50,558 bases of DNA from CADEED01 sp035761265 (GTDB lineage Bacteria > Pseudomonadota > Gammaproteobacteria > Steroidobacterales > Steroidobacteraceae), in the NCBI GenBank assembly GCA_035761265.1, contig DASTRL010000050.1, positions 1-50,558 on the forward strand, read 5' to 3'. Below the pieces are notes generated by a model, which did not search any database, was not told the DNA's origin, and saw only the letters and a program-made list of their open reading frames with translations. Made by a program: the position numbers and the translations under genes. Positions 31,800 to 40,347 of this stretch are shown one piece after another (the stretch's first letter is position 1; each line of letters begins with the position of its first letter).

Positions 31800-33086
31800 T
31801 CAGCGCGCGCGCGCCGCGTCCTCGCGCTGGTCCTCTTCGCCATCTTCATTCGCGGCGTCCGAGTCGAGCGCCTTCAGGTCATCGTGCGTATCGACCAGGT
31901 GCTGCGTGGCGTTCTCGTTGACGTACAGGATCTCGTGCTGGCCGATGCCGATCACGTCACCGTCGCGCAGCGTGTGCCGGCGGACGCGCTTTTCGCGCAG
32001 CATGATGCCGTTGGTGCTGTTCAGGTCTTCGATCACGGTGACGCCATCGCTGCCCGTGACGAGCTGGCAGTGATGCCGGCTGATGAATTTGCTGTCGATC
32101 TGCAGATCGTTGTCGGGTGTCCGCCCGATGACCTTGCGGCCCGGCACCAGGTGCAATTCGGCCACGGCCTTGCCTTCCGTCGACAGCACGACCTTCGAGA
32201 GCGCGCGGGCCGGCCGATCGCCCGATGTCGCGGCGCCGCTCGACTCGCGGGCGGCGATTGCCATGGTGCGCTGCGAGAATTCGACCCACTGCAGCTCGCC
32301 GACCGCGGCGCCGATGTCCGCGCGCGTGACCTGATCCCGGTCGTCATTGAAGGCCGACATCATCGCCGTATCGCACAGCGTATTGATCAGGCGCGGAACG
32401 CCGCCCGAGTAGCGCATGATCTCCGGGTAGGTGTCCTCGGCGAAAATGGTCCGGCCGTTCGCGCCGGCCACCTCCAGGCGATGCAGCACGTAGGCGCGCA
32501 GATCGTCGCGTGACAGCGCGCCGAGGTGGAAGCGCAAGCGCACACGTTGCGTGAGCTGCACGAGGTCGGGGGAATCGAGCTTTTCATTGAGCTCGGGCTG
32601 CCCGGCCAGGATGATGCGCAGCACCTTCTCCTTGGTGGTCTCGATGCCGGACAGCAGCCGGATCTCCTCGAGCACCTTGAGCGAGAGATTCTGCGCCTCG
32701 TCGATGATCAGCAGGACCTTGCGGCCGGCGGCGTACTGCTCGATGAGAAAGCTGTTGATCGTGGCGATCAGCTCGGCCTTCTTCATCTTGAACGGCGAGA
32801 AGCCGAACTGCACCAGCACGGACTGCAGGAACTCGACCGCGCTCACCTGCGTCTGGTTGATCTGCGCGACGACCACGTCGGAATCGAGCTGGCGCAGGAA
32901 GGTTTCGATGAGCGTGGTCTTGCCGGAGCCGACTTCGCCCGTGATGATCACGAAGCCATCCGTGAACCAGATGGTCGATTCCATGTACGCCTTGGCGCGC
33001 GCATGGGCGCGCGACAAGAACAGGAACTGCGGGTCCGGGCTGAGCCGGAAAGGCAGCTCCTTCAGCTTGAAGTTCTCCGTGTACAT
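31800..33086 (-). CDS. ExeA-type AAA ATPase fused to an FHA domain
   Basis: 428 residues. The opening YTENFKLKELPFRLSPDPQFLFLS is the signature of ExeA/GspA and MshM ATPases. Walker A GEVGSGKTTL (50-59) and Walker B VLLIIDEAQNLS (124-135) are intact, with a sensor-type arginine region around QLTQRVRLRFHLGAL and a C-terminal SGGVPRLINTLCD. After a linker (about 270-300) an FHA domain follows (VIGRTPDNDL, SKFISRHHCQL, EDLNSTNGI) that would bind phosphothreonine. The last 35 residues are acidic and charged. ExeA proteins help assemble secretion or pilus structures through peptidoglycan, yet no such genes are nearby and no periplasmic part is visible. Confidence 0.85.
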   Translation of the reverse strand: MYTENFKLKELPFRLSPDPQFLFLSRAHARAKAYMESTIWFTDGFVIITGEVGSGKTTLIETFLRQLDSDVVVAQINQTQVSAVEFLQSVLVQFGFSPFKMKKAELIATINSFLIEQYAAGRKVLLIIDEAQNLSLKVLEEIRLLSGIETTKEKVLRIILAGQPELNEKLDSPDLVQLTQRVRLRFHLGALSRDDLRAYVLHRLEVAGANGRTIFAEDTYPEIMRYSGGVPRLINTLCDTAMMSAFNDDRDQVTRADIGAAVGELQWVEFSQRTMAIAARESSGAATSGDRPARALSKVVLSTEGKAVAELHLVPGRKVIGRTPDNDLQIDSKFISRHHCQLVTGSDGVTVIEDLNSTNGIMLREKRVRRHTLRDGDVIGIGQHEILYVNENATQHLVDTHDDLKALDSDAANEDGEEDQREDAARAR

Positions 33087-33143
33087 GGCTCGCCGCGATA
33101 TTACGGTATAGCCAGCCCGGATTCGTCGAAACCCTGGCTCTGC

Positions 33144-34250
33144 TCAGCGAACTGCGAGCCAGGTCCCGCGATCGACGCGTCCCAGGACCTCGAGGGCGCG
33201 CAAATCGCGCGCCCGGGCGCTGTTTTCCACCAGGGTGATGTGGCCCAGCTTGCGGCCCGGGCGTGGCGACTTGCCATAGTCGTGCCAGTGCAGGCCAGGT
33301 TTGCGCAGCAGCGGATCGCGCGCCGGCAGCTCGCCGATCAGATTGATCATGGCGGAGTGCCCGCGAGCGCGTGTGCTTCCCAGCGGCATTCCGCAGATTG
33401 CGCGCACGTGATTCTCGAACTGGCTGGTGTCCGCGCCCTCGATGGTCCAGTGCCCGGAATTGTGCACGCGCGGCGCCATCTCGTTGGCGAGCAGCCTGCC
33501 GCGGGCCACGAAGAATTCGATGGTGAGCACGCCGACATAGTCGAAGTGATTCAGCAGCTTGCGTGCCGCACGCTGCGCCTGCCGCGTCAGCGCGGGGTTG
33601 CCGAATGGCGCCCGCGTCAGGCGCAGGATGCCCTCGCGGTGCACGTTCAGATTGAGTGGATAGAAGGCGACGTCGCCGTTCAGGCCGCGCACGGCGATCA
33701 CCGACACTTCGCGCTCGAAGGGCACGAAATTCTCGTACAGCAGCGGCGCGGAACCGAGCGCGGCCCAGCCGGCGTCGAGATCGCGGGGTTTGCGCAGTAC
33801 GAACTGGCCCTTGCCGTCGTAGCCCATGCGCCGTGTCTTGAGCACGCCGGGCAGGCCGATGGAGCGGACCGCGGCATCGAGCGCGGCACGCGAATCCACC
33901 GCCGCATAGCGGGTGGTCGGAATGCCGAGCAGTTCGAAAGTGCGTTTTTCGCTCAACCGGTCCTGCGCGCAGCCCAGCGCCCGCAGCGGCGGCGCGATGC
34001 GCGCCTTGCCCGGCAACCGTTCCAGTGCTTCGACCGGGATGTTTTCCCAATCGAAGGTGAGCACCTCGCAGCTTTCGGCGAGTCTGCCTAACAAGCCGCG
34101 ATCCGCCAGTTCGCCCGCGAGGATCGGGGCCACCTGGCCGCCGGGTGTGTCCGCATCCTTGTCGAGGAACAGGAAGTCGAGCCCGAGTGGATAGCCGGCC
34201 AGCGCCATCATGCGACCGAGCTGCCCGGCGCCGACGATGCCGACCGTCAT
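33144..34250 (-). CDS. purK: N5-carboxyaminoimidazole ribonucleotide synthase
   Basis: A 368-residue ATP-grasp enzyme converting AIR, ATP and bicarbonate to N5-CAIR in purine synthesis. The N-terminal nucleotide fold reads VGIVGAGQLGRMMALAGYPLG, and the ATP-grasp part contains GVLKTRRMGYDGKGQFVL, EVSVIAVRGLNGD and the metal-binding TIEFFVARGRLLANEMAPRVHNSGHWTIEGADTSQFENH block seen in PurK. The ATG overlaps the purE stop (ATGA), so purE-purK form a coupled pair. 57 bases separate it from the ExeA-type gene. Confidence 0.96.
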   Translation of the reverse strand: MTVGIVGAGQLGRMMALAGYPLGLDFLFLDKDADTPGGQVAPILAGELADRGLLGRLAESCEVLTFDWENIPVEALERLPGKARIAPPLRALGCAQDRLSEKRTFELLGIPTTRYAAVDSRAALDAAVRSIGLPGVLKTRRMGYDGKGQFVLRKPRDLDAGWAALGSAPLLYENFVPFEREVSVIAVRGLNGDVAFYPLNLNVHREGILRLTRAPFGNPALTRQAQRAARKLLNHFDYVGVLTIEFFVARGRLLANEMAPRVHNSGHWTIEGADTSQFENHVRAICGMPLGSTRARGHSAMINLIGELPARDPLLRKPGLHWHDYGKSPRPGRKLGHITLVENSARARDLRALEVLGRVDRGTWLAVR

Positions 34251-34756
34251 GGAGTCTTCGACGCGTCCGCCATTCTCGGATCAGAATGGGCCAGCACCTT
34301 GGCCGTCTGCTCGGCGCGGAATTTCTTCAGCGCCGCATCGATTTCCGGGCGCTTGTTGGCGAGGATGGCGGCGGCCGTGAGCCCGGCGTTGGTGGCGCCC
34401 GCCACGCCGATGGCGAACGTCGCGACCGGCACGCCGGCCGGCATCTGCACGATGGACAGCAGCGAGTCCATGCCGTTCAGGGCCTTCGATTGCACCGGCA
34501 CGCCGAGCACCGGCAGGGTGGTCTTGGCGGCGACCATGCCCGGTAGATGGGCCGCGCCGCCCGCCCCGGCCACGATCACCTCCAGCCCGCGCGACTGCGC
34601 GGCCGACGCGTATTCGAACAGCAGGTCCGGCGTGCGGTGCGCGGACACCACGCGGGTCTCGTATGGAACGCCGAGCTTGTCGAGCGCCTCGGCCGCGGCG
34701 CGCATCGTCTCCCAATCGGAAGTCGAGCCCATGATGATGCCGACCAGTGGTTTCAT
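34247..34756 (-). CDS. purE: N5-carboxyaminoimidazole ribonucleotide mutase
   Basis: 169 residues. It interconverts N5-CAIR and CAIR, the step after PurK. GIIMGSTSDWETMRAAAEAL and VVSAHRTPDLL (with the catalytic His) and GAGGAAHLPGMVAAKT, PVLGVPV are the standard PurE class I segments. Length is normal. The ATG overlaps the darP stop and the end overlaps purK, so darP-purE-purK is one transcription unit. Confidence 0.97.
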   Translation of the reverse strand: MKPLVGIIMGSTSDWETMRAAAEALDKLGVPYETRVVSAHRTPDLLFEYASAAQSRGLEVIVAGAGGAAHLPGMVAAKTTLPVLGVPVQSKALNGMDSLLSIVQMPAGVPVATFAIGVAGATNAGLTAAAILANKRPEIDAALKKFRAEQTAKVLAHSDPRMADASKTP

Positions 34757-35274
34757 CGCGGAATACTATCAAACAAGGTCCGCAGCGTGCGGAACAGCTC
34801 GCGCGAGGCCGCCTCGCGGCTGCCGGAATCGACGCGTTCGCCGGTGGCTTTCTGGACCAGCGCCGACAGTGCCTTGCGGTCCGCGCCCGGACACCATCTC
34901 GTGAGCTCATCGAGCGCCGGGGGGCCTTCGGCGAGCAGCCGCGCGCGCCAGTCTTCGATGCGCTTGTGCCGTTCGGCGTCGAGCGCGGCGCCGCGCGACT
35001 TCGCGTTCAATGCCGCTTCGATGGGCGCCGGATCGACGTCGCGCATGAGCTTGCCGATGTACTGGCGCTGGCGGGCGAGGCCGCCGCGACTGGTGATGCG
35101 CTTGGCGAGCATGATGGCGTCGAACAGCTTTTCGGGCAGCTCGAGGGCGGTGAGCTCGGCTTCCTTGAGCGCGATCAGCCGTTCGCCCAGATCCTGGGCG
35201 GCCGCCGCCTCGCGTTTGCGCGCGCTCTTACTCGGACGTCCCCCGAATTCCTGACTTTCGTCGTCTTCCTGCAT
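34753..35274 (-). CDS. darP: Ribosome-associated protein DarP/YjgA (DUF615)
   Basis: 173 residues from the ATG at 35274 (MQEDDESQEFGGRPSKSARKREA). DUF615 hallmarks are the early SKSARKREA and later LPEKLFDAIMLAKRITSRGGLARQRQYIGKLMRDVD segments. The protein binds late 50S precursors and helps peptidyl-transferase-centre folding. It is divergent from pmbA with only 14 bases between start codons, the arrangement found in E. coli and relatives, so the promoters must overlap the opposing coding starts. Confidence 0.93.
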   Translation of the reverse strand: MQEDDESQEFGGRPSKSARKREAAAAQDLGERLIALKEAELTALELPEKLFDAIMLAKRITSRGGLARQRQYIGKLMRDVDPAPIEAALNAKSRGAALDAERHKRIEDWRARLLAEGPPALDELTRWCPGADRKALSALVQKATGERVDSGSREAASRELFRTLRTLFDSIPR

Positions 35275-35288
35275 CGTACAATTCTGCC

Positions 35289-36653
35289 ATGCAAGCACTC
35301 GTCGAGCCGCGCCAGGAAGTGGACGGAACCCGGATCCCGGAATTGAAGGAAATCGTCGGCGACGCGTTGGCACGCGCCCGCGAGCTGGGCGCCACCCAGG
35401 CCGAAGCCGACGTCAGCCTGCAGAAGGGCCTCACTACCACCGTGCGGCTGGGCGAGGTGGAGACCGTCGAGTACCAGCGTGATCGCGGCATGGGCGTGAC
35501 GGTGTATTTCGGCAAGCGCAAGGGTTCGGCGAGCACCGCCGACCTGTCGGCGCGTGCCGTCGCCGAGACCGTGGAGAAGGCCTGCGACATCGCGCGCTAC
35601 ACGGCCGAGGACCAGGCCGCGGGCCTGGCCGACGCGCAGGAACTGGCGCGCGACATCCCCGAGCTCGACCTTGACCATCCCTGGGACCTCACTCCCGAAC
35701 AGGCGGTGGAATGTGCGCGCGCCTGCGAGGCCGCGGGCCGGTCGGTGAATTCGCTGATCACGAACTCGGAGGGCGCCACGGTCGGCAGCCACCGCGGCGT
35801 GCGCGTGTACGGCAACTCGCATGGATTCCTCGCGGGCTATCCATCCACCAGTCACAGCGTGAGCTGCGTGCTGCTCGCGCAGACCGGCGACGACATGCAG
35901 CGTGACTACTGGTACAGCGCCGCGCGCGACGCCCGCGATCTGGAATCCGCGGAGCTCATCGGGCGCAAGGCCGGCGAACGCGCGGTGACGCGGCTCGGCG
36001 CACGCAAGATCGCCACGCAAAAGGCGCGCGTGCTGTTCGCCCCGGAAGTGGCGCGCGGACTCATCGGGCATTTCCTCGGCGCCATTCGCGGCAGCAGCCA
36101 GTACCGCAAGAGCTCGTTCCTGCTGGGCGCCGCCGGCAAGCCCGTGTTTCCCGCCTTTTTCGAGCTGCTCGAGCGGCCGCACATTCCCAAGGGCCTGGGC
36201 AGCAGCCCGTTCGACGGCGAGGGTGTGGCCACGCGCGATCGCGACCTGGTGCGCGATGGCGTGCTGCAGGGCTACGTGCTCGGCAGCTACTCGGCCCGCA
36301 AGCTGGGTCTCAAGACCACCGGTAACGCGGGCGGCACTCACAACCTGCTGGTGCAATCGAAGGACGGCGGCGTGGCGCCGGAGGCGCTGCTGCGCCGGCT
36401 CGGCACCGGGTTGCTGGTCACCGAGCTCATGGGGCAGGGCGTGAACGGCGTGACCGGCGACTACTCGCGCGGCGCGTCTGGCTTCTGGATCGAAAAGGGC
36501 GTGAGCGCGTTTCCGGTGCACGAGATCACCATCGCCGGAAACCTGAAGGACATGTACCGCAACATCGAAGCGGTGGGAAACGACCTCGACCTGCGCGGCA
36601 GCGTGCGCGTCGGATCGATCCTGATCAGCGAGATGACGATCGCGGGCGACTGA
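35289..36653 (+). CDS. pmbA: Metalloprotease TldE/PmbA
   Basis: 454 residues. It is the non-zinc partner of TldD. The N-terminal ELGATQAEADVSLQKGLTTTVRLGEVETVEYQRDRGMGV and the C-terminal ISEMTIAGD with LRGSVRVGSILISEMTIAGD-type ending are characteristic of PmbA, as is the absence of the HExxxH motif. TldD/TldE digests unfolded peptides and takes part in CcdA turnover and peptide maturation. Divergent from darP; its stop is 5 bases before the convergent methyltransferase-like gene ends. Confidence 0.95.
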   Translation: MQALVEPRQEVDGTRIPELKEIVGDALARARELGATQAEADVSLQKGLTTTVRLGEVETVEYQRDRGMGVTVYFGKRKGSASTADLSARAVAETVEKACDIARYTAEDQAAGLADAQELARDIPELDLDHPWDLTPEQAVECARACEAAGRSVNSLITNSEGATVGSHRGVRVYGNSHGFLAGYPSTSHSVSCVLLAQTGDDMQRDYWYSAARDARDLESAELIGRKAGERAVTRLGARKIATQKARVLFAPEVARGLIGHFLGAIRGSSQYRKSSFLLGAAGKPVFPAFFELLERPHIPKGLGSSPFDGEGVATRDRDLVRDGVLQGYVLGSYSARKLGLKTTGNAGGTHNLLVQSKDGGVAPEALLRRLGTGLLVTELMGQGVNGVTGDYSRGASGFWIEKGVSAFPVHEITIAGNLKDMYRNIEAVGNDLDLRGSVRVGSILISEMTIAGD

Positions 36654-36658
36654 CCGTC

Positions 36659-37837
36659 TTACGGTTTCCTGCTGACGACGAAGGTTTCGTCGTTGAACCA
36701 CAGCCCGCCGTGGCGGCGCAGCACCGCCTGCGTGGCCTCGAGATACTTGCCGTTCGCGACGACTTCGCCGAGCCGTTCGTCCTCGATCTGGTTGACGTAG
36801 ATGGCCGCGTTCCAGGCGGCGAACAGCATCGACGTGCCGATGCGGTCACCGACCTCGGCGGGCAGCGCGTGCATTTCGTAGCGGAAGATGGATTCGCTGT
36901 CGGGCGGATCCGGCATCGAATAGCGGGCGGCGTCGGCACCGAGCGCGGCGCGCAGCTCGGCAAGTAGTTTGTGCCTGTCGACCTGGAAGGGCGATTCGCC
37001 GGGCCACAGCGCGCGCACGATCTCGAGGCCGGGATCGTCGCCGCGCGACTGGATCACCAGCAGCCGCCCGCCGGCGCCGAGGCGGCGCACCAGCGGCAGC
37101 AGCACCTTGCCCACCTTGAACTGCGCCGACATGCGCGCGCGCCAGGGCTGCGAGGCGAGAATGAAGTCGTAGTCGATGCCGGGCGTCTCCGGCCGCGGGA
37201 TCACCGCGTCGAGCAGGAAGGCGTGATCCTCGCGGTAGATCACCAGCACCGAGGGGCGCACGTAGACCGGGTTGCCGCTGCTCTCGCTGGGGCGGGTGGC
37301 CCAGCCGTAGTCGAGCACCGCGCCGAGGCCGTCGATCTGGTGCGCGTACTCGTGCGAGGAATTGCCCTTGAGGCGCAGCACCTGCCAGTTGAGCCGCGTC
37401 GCGTCCTGCGCGTCGCGCGGCCGCAGCACCGGTGCGTCCGCGTAGTGCAGGTTGGTGATGACCAGCACCGTCGTCGGGTGCTCGAGGAAGCGGTCGGCCA
37501 TCTTTTCCAGCCCCAGACGCACATCCTCGCGACTGATTTCCTTGGCGACGATGAGCTGCGGCACCGCCGGCCACGAGGCGTGCGCACTGCGCATCAGGCG
37601 CGCGAGTACGGTGGCATCGCCCATGCCCGCATCGAACAGGCGCAGCGCCGGCGGCGTCGGCCGGATCTCGCGCAGCTCGTCGGCGGCGCGGTCCGCCACC
37701 TTCTGTTTCTCGTTGCAGGTGTTGACGAAGGCCAGGTACTTCTGCCGGTTGTCGTAGAACCGGAATGGCGTGCCCGCGGCCGCGCTGCCCGCCACGCTGG
37801 TGGCGGCGGGCTGGTCGGCGCGCGAGACGTTGTTCAC
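36659..37837 (-). CDS. Methyltransferase-like protein of unknown substrate
   Basis: 392 residues from a GTG 13 bases after the wrbA stop. The open frame continues upstream into wrbA but those residues are Ser/Arg-rich shadow sequence. A motif-I-like LRLFDAGMGDATVLARL (66-82), a following LIVAKEISREDV and, further on, LPLVRRLGAGGRLLVIQSRG suggest a Rossmann methyltransferase fold with a long insert (about 130-240). The C-terminal 90 residues (YEMHALPAEVGDRIG, ending WFNDETFVVSRKP) resemble no family I can name. It is the last gene of the left arm of the IclR-centred cluster, probably cotranscribed with wrbA and the hydrolase. Confidence 0.55.
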   Translation of the reverse strand: MNNVSRADQPAATSVAGSAAAGTPFRFYDNRQKYLAFVNTCNEKQKVADRAADELREIRPTPPALRLFDAGMGDATVLARLMRSAHASWPAVPQLIVAKEISREDVRLGLEKMADRFLEHPTTVLVITNLHYADAPVLRPRDAQDATRLNWQVLRLKGNSSHEYAHQIDGLGAVLDYGWATRPSESSGNPVYVRPSVLVIYREDHAFLLDAVIPRPETPGIDYDFILASQPWRARMSAQFKVGKVLLPLVRRLGAGGRLLVIQSRGDDPGLEIVRALWPGESPFQVDRHKLLAELRAALGADAARYSMPDPPDSESIFRYEMHALPAEVGDRIGTSMLFAAWNAAIYVNQIEDERLGEVVANGKYLEATQAVLRRHGGLWFNDETFVVSRKP

Positions 37838-37850
37838 GGCGCCACCACGG

Positions 37851-38471
37851 CTACCTGGCCGCGCGTCCGGCGAGAAGGTCGCGCGTGATGCGCGTGACGT
37901 GCTCGCCCTGGTACTTGCACATGTCGAGCTCGAGCGCGCTCGGGAAGCGGAATTCCGCGCCGGCGCCGGTGATCGAGCTGGCGCCATAGGGCGTGCCGCC
38001 GGTGACTTCGCGCATCGTCGAGAGGTCCTTGTAGGTATAGGGCAGTCCGACGATCACCATGCCGAAGTGCAGCAGGGTGGTGTGGAAGGAGGTGATGGTG
38101 GTTTCCTGGCCGCCGTGCTGGCTGGCGGTGCAGGTGAACACGCTGCCCACCTTGCCCACCAGCGCGTGCTTCAGCCACAGCGCGCCGGTCTGGTCCCAGA
38201 AGTTGCGCATCTGCGCGGCCATGTTGCCGAAACGCGTGGGCGTCCCCAGCAGGAAGCCGTCGTACTGGTCGAGCTCGTTGGGATCGGCGATCGGCGCGGG
38301 TTGGTCGAGCTTGTACTTGAAATTGCGCGCGACTTCCTCGCTCACCAGCTCCGGCACGCGTTTGACGACCACCTCGGCGCCCGGCACGCGCCGCGCGCCT
38401 TCGGCCTGCGCGTTGGCCATCTGCTCCAGGTGACCGTAGCTGCTGTAGTAGAGGACGAGCATTTTTGGCAT
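37851..38471 (-). CDS. wrbA: NAD(P)H:quinone oxidoreductase WrbA
   Basis: 206 residues from the ATG with GAGGA six bases upstream (MPKMLVLYYSSYGHLEQMA, the FMN phosphate loop). The flavodoxin-like fold continues with DGFLLGTPTRFGNMAAQMRNFWDQTG and FTCTASQHGGQETTITSFHTTLLHFGM, both WrbA signatures. It is a tetrameric FMN enzyme that reduces quinones by two electrons. It lies between the hydrolase and the methyltransferase-like gene with gaps of 16 and 13 bases. In this context it could recycle a quinone made during ring breakdown, which is inference. Confidence 0.95.
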   Translation of the reverse strand: MPKMLVLYYSSYGHLEQMANAQAEGARRVPGAEVVVKRVPELVSEEVARNFKYKLDQPAPIADPNELDQYDGFLLGTPTRFGNMAAQMRNFWDQTGALWLKHALVGKVGSVFTCTASQHGGQETTITSFHTTLLHFGMVIVGLPYTYKDLSTMREVTGGTPYGASSITGAGAEFRFPSALELDMCKYQGEHVTRITRDLLAGRAAR

Positions 38472-38487
38472 TTGAGTTCCTCGCGGG

Positions 38488-39297
38488 TCAGGCGGCTGCC
38501 GGAAGATGCCGGCGGGCGAACCCGGACATGAGCTGATTGTATTCACGTGGGGCATCGAGATTCGGCAAGTGCCCCGCATCCTGGATGAGGACGTGTTCGG
38601 CGGCGCCGAGCGCCGCCTGCAGATGCGTTCCCGCGCGCCGCCGGCTGGCGATGTCGCGCGCGCCGTTGATGATCAGCGTGGGCGTGACGATGCCGGCGAG
38701 CGATCGGGGATCGATGGCCTCGCGCTGCGGCTCACCCGCCGCCAGCAGGTCGCGCCCGGGATAGCGCGCGAGGATGCGCGCCAGCAGCGCGTGCGTGCCG
38801 GCATCCGCCGTGCAGAGCCGCGTCAGGGGGTGGCGGCTCCAGAGGCGGCGGAAGGCCGCGATGCCATCGCGCAGCGCGACCCGGCGCAGTTCTTCCAGCG
38901 ACAGGTCTTCCTGCGCCTCGCCCCGCGCCGCGTCCACCAGCGGCGGCGGCCCGTCGAGCACCAGGCCGCTGGCCACCCCCGGATGGCGCGCGGCGAATTC
39001 GAGCACCACGCGCGCGCCCTGCGACATGCCGACGAGCAATGGGCTAACTACTCCGAGCGCCTGCAGCAGCGCGCCGAGGTCGGCCACGTCCGCGGCCAGC
39101 GAGGGTTCGCCGCTCGAAAGGCCGAAGCCGCGCCGGTCGTGGCGGATGATGCGCAGCTCGCCGGCGAGCGCCGCCTGCGGCTCCCATACGTCGAGGTCGA
39201 GCGTCCAGCCGTGCACCAGGACCACGGCCGGGCCCGCGCCGTCGTCGCGATATCGCAGACGGGCGCCCGGGACCTGCAGTTCGCGGTGCGCGTTCAT
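38488..39297 (-). CDS. Alpha/beta hydrolase, 3-oxoadipate enol-lactonase-like
   Basis: A 269-residue cytoplasmic hydrolase. Oxyanion region VVLVHGWTLDLDVW, nucleophile elbow LVGMSQGARV (S92), acid D215 in LIINGARDIAS and base H243 in QDAGHLPNLDAP. Arrangement and length agree with PcaD-type lactonases and C-C hydrolases of aromatic catabolism, but the substrate cannot be fixed from sequence. It is the first gene of the minus-strand arm. A perfect TTTCGG-ATA-CCGAAA palindrome sits five bases upstream of its start, so the adjacent IclR protein probably controls it. Confidence 0.82.
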   Translation of the reverse strand: MNAHRELQVPGARLRYRDDGAGPAVVLVHGWTLDLDVWEPQAALAGELRIIRHDRRGFGLSSGEPSLAADVADLGALLQALGVVSPLLVGMSQGARVVLEFAARHPGVASGLVLDGPPPLVDAARGEAQEDLSLEELRRVALRDGIAAFRRLWSRHPLTRLCTADAGTHALLARILARYPGRDLLAAGEPQREAIDPRSLAGIVTPTLIINGARDIASRRRAGTHLQAALGAAEHVLIQDAGHLPNLDAPREYNQLMSGFARRHLPAAA

Positions 39298-39301
39298 GGA
39301 A

Positions 39302-39316
39302 TTTCGGATACCGAAA
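39302..39316. promoter_or_regulatory. Putative IclR operator in front of the hydrolase operon
   Basis: A perfect palindrome TTTCGG-ATA-CCGAAA, four bases before the hydrolase start codon on the minus strand. It shares the pattern TTCG-N5-CGAA with sites in front of the iclR and lyase genes. Its place downstream of any promoter suits repression by roadblock. Confidence 0.6.
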
Positions 39317-39385
39317 AAGATTTCGCAAACAGGCTACGAGCGCACGAGGGGCAGCGTCAAGCAGCGGGGAAGATCGACCCCCGGC

Positions 39386-40186
39386 TCAGGTCTGCGCGCT
39401 GAGGGCGATGCCGGGCACGCGCGCCAGTTCCACCGTGATCTCGCGGCTGGCCTTGCGCAGCATGCTCAGCCGCTGCCGTACCAGGGAGGTCTTCGACACG
39501 CGGCGCGAGTGACTGGAACTGTTGAGCGCCGCGACCACCCGGCCGGACTGGTCGTACACCGGCACCGCCACGGCCACCACTCCGTAGGCGAGCTCGTCTT
39601 CGACGGCCGAATAGCCGTTGCGGCGGCACTCCTCGATGAGCTGGCGGACCTTCTTCGGATCGGTGACGGTCTGCGTGGTCAGCGCGACGAACTTCTGCGT
39701 GCGGAAGTACTGCTCCAGGTGCTCGGGCTCCACGCCCGCGAGCAGCACCCGCCCCATCGACGTGACGTGCGCCGGAAAGCGGCTGCCGACGTGCGCCTCG
39801 AGCCGCACCAGCGTGCGGACCGAGGTGCGCGCCACGTACACGATGTCGTTGCCGTCGAGCACCGAGAGCGCGGCCGAATCGCCGGTGAGGCGGGCCAGTT
39901 CCTCCAGATGCGTCTTGGTCAGATGCTCGATGTCCATCGATTCGAGATAGGCGGCGCCCAGCTCCAGGACCTTGGGCCGCAGCAGGAACGCACGGCCGCG
40001 GCGCGTCACGTAGCCGAGCTCCTCCAGCGTGAGCAGGCAGCGGCGCGCGGTGGCGGCGGGCATGCGCGTGGCCTGGGCGATCTCGCTGAGGCTGAGCGCG
40101 GAATGGTCGCGCGAGAAGGCCTTGATGACCGCGAGGCCCTTGGCCAGGCCTCCCATTGCTTCACGGCGCACGCTGTTCTTCGGCAT
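39386..40186 (-). CDS. IclR-family transcriptional regulator (PcaR/PobR-like)
   Basis: 266 residues. Winged helix at about 12-70 (GLAVIKAFSRDHSALSLSEIAQATRMPAATARRCLLTL as helix-turn-helix region, then GYVTRRGRAFLLRPKVLELG). The effector-binding IclR domain follows (about 85-255, LAELTGDS-like LARLTGDSAALSVLDGNDIVYVAR, AYGVVAVAVPVYDQSGRVVAALN). The wing-to-effector linker and the SMGRVLLAG segment are typical of the PcaR/PcaU/PobR subgroup, which senses aromatic-acid intermediates. It lies between the two arms of the cluster, with candidate operators before itself, the hydrolase and the lyase gene. Confidence 0.92.
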   Translation of the reverse strand: MPKNSVRREAMGGLAKGLAVIKAFSRDHSALSLSEIAQATRMPAATARRCLLTLEELGYVTRRGRAFLLRPKVLELGAAYLESMDIEHLTKTHLEELARLTGDSAALSVLDGNDIVYVARTSVRTLVRLEAHVGSRFPAHVTSMGRVLLAGVEPEHLEQYFRTQKFVALTTQTVTDPKKVRQLIEECRRNGYSAVEDELAYGVVAVAVPVYDQSGRVVAALNSSSHSRRVSKTSLVRQRLSMLRKASREITVELARVPGIALSAQT

Positions 40187-40200
40187 CGGGGCGAAGTCTA

Positions 40201-40215
40201 TTTCGGTATGCGAAG
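40201..40215. promoter_or_regulatory. Putative IclR operator before the regulator gene
   Basis: TTTCGGTATGCGAAG has TTCG-GTATG-CGAA, the same inverted TTCG/CGAA pattern and spacing as the other sites. It lies 15 bases upstream of the regulator's start codon, consistent with autoregulation. Confidence 0.55.
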
Positions 40216-40284
40216 AAATGGGAAGCCCGCGCGGGCATGGCTTGACGCCGCGGTGCGGGGCAGGTCAGCATCCCGCCGCGCGGC

Positions 40285-40317
40285 TTCGTTAATCGAATTC
40301 GCTTTCGATATGCGAAA
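40285..40317. promoter_or_regulatory. Tandem putative IclR operators before the lyase operon
   Basis: Two TTCG-N5-CGAA sites, TTCGTTAATCGAA (40285-40297) and TTTCGATATGCGAAA (40303-40317), have centres 19 bases apart, close to two helical turns, so dimers would bind side by side on one face. They lie 30-60 bases before the lyase TTG. IclR dimers or tetramers commonly bind such pairs. The stretch 40216-40284 shows nothing else. Confidence 0.6.
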
Positions 40318-40347
40318 ACATTGGTTCGCGCACAAGAGGGGCTTGCC

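Noticed and set aside
37838..37987. Extended N-terminus of the methyltransferase-like protein
   Set aside because: The extra residues lie within wrbA coding sequence and are Ser/Arg-rich shadow translation; the GTG at 37837 follows the wrbA stop closely.
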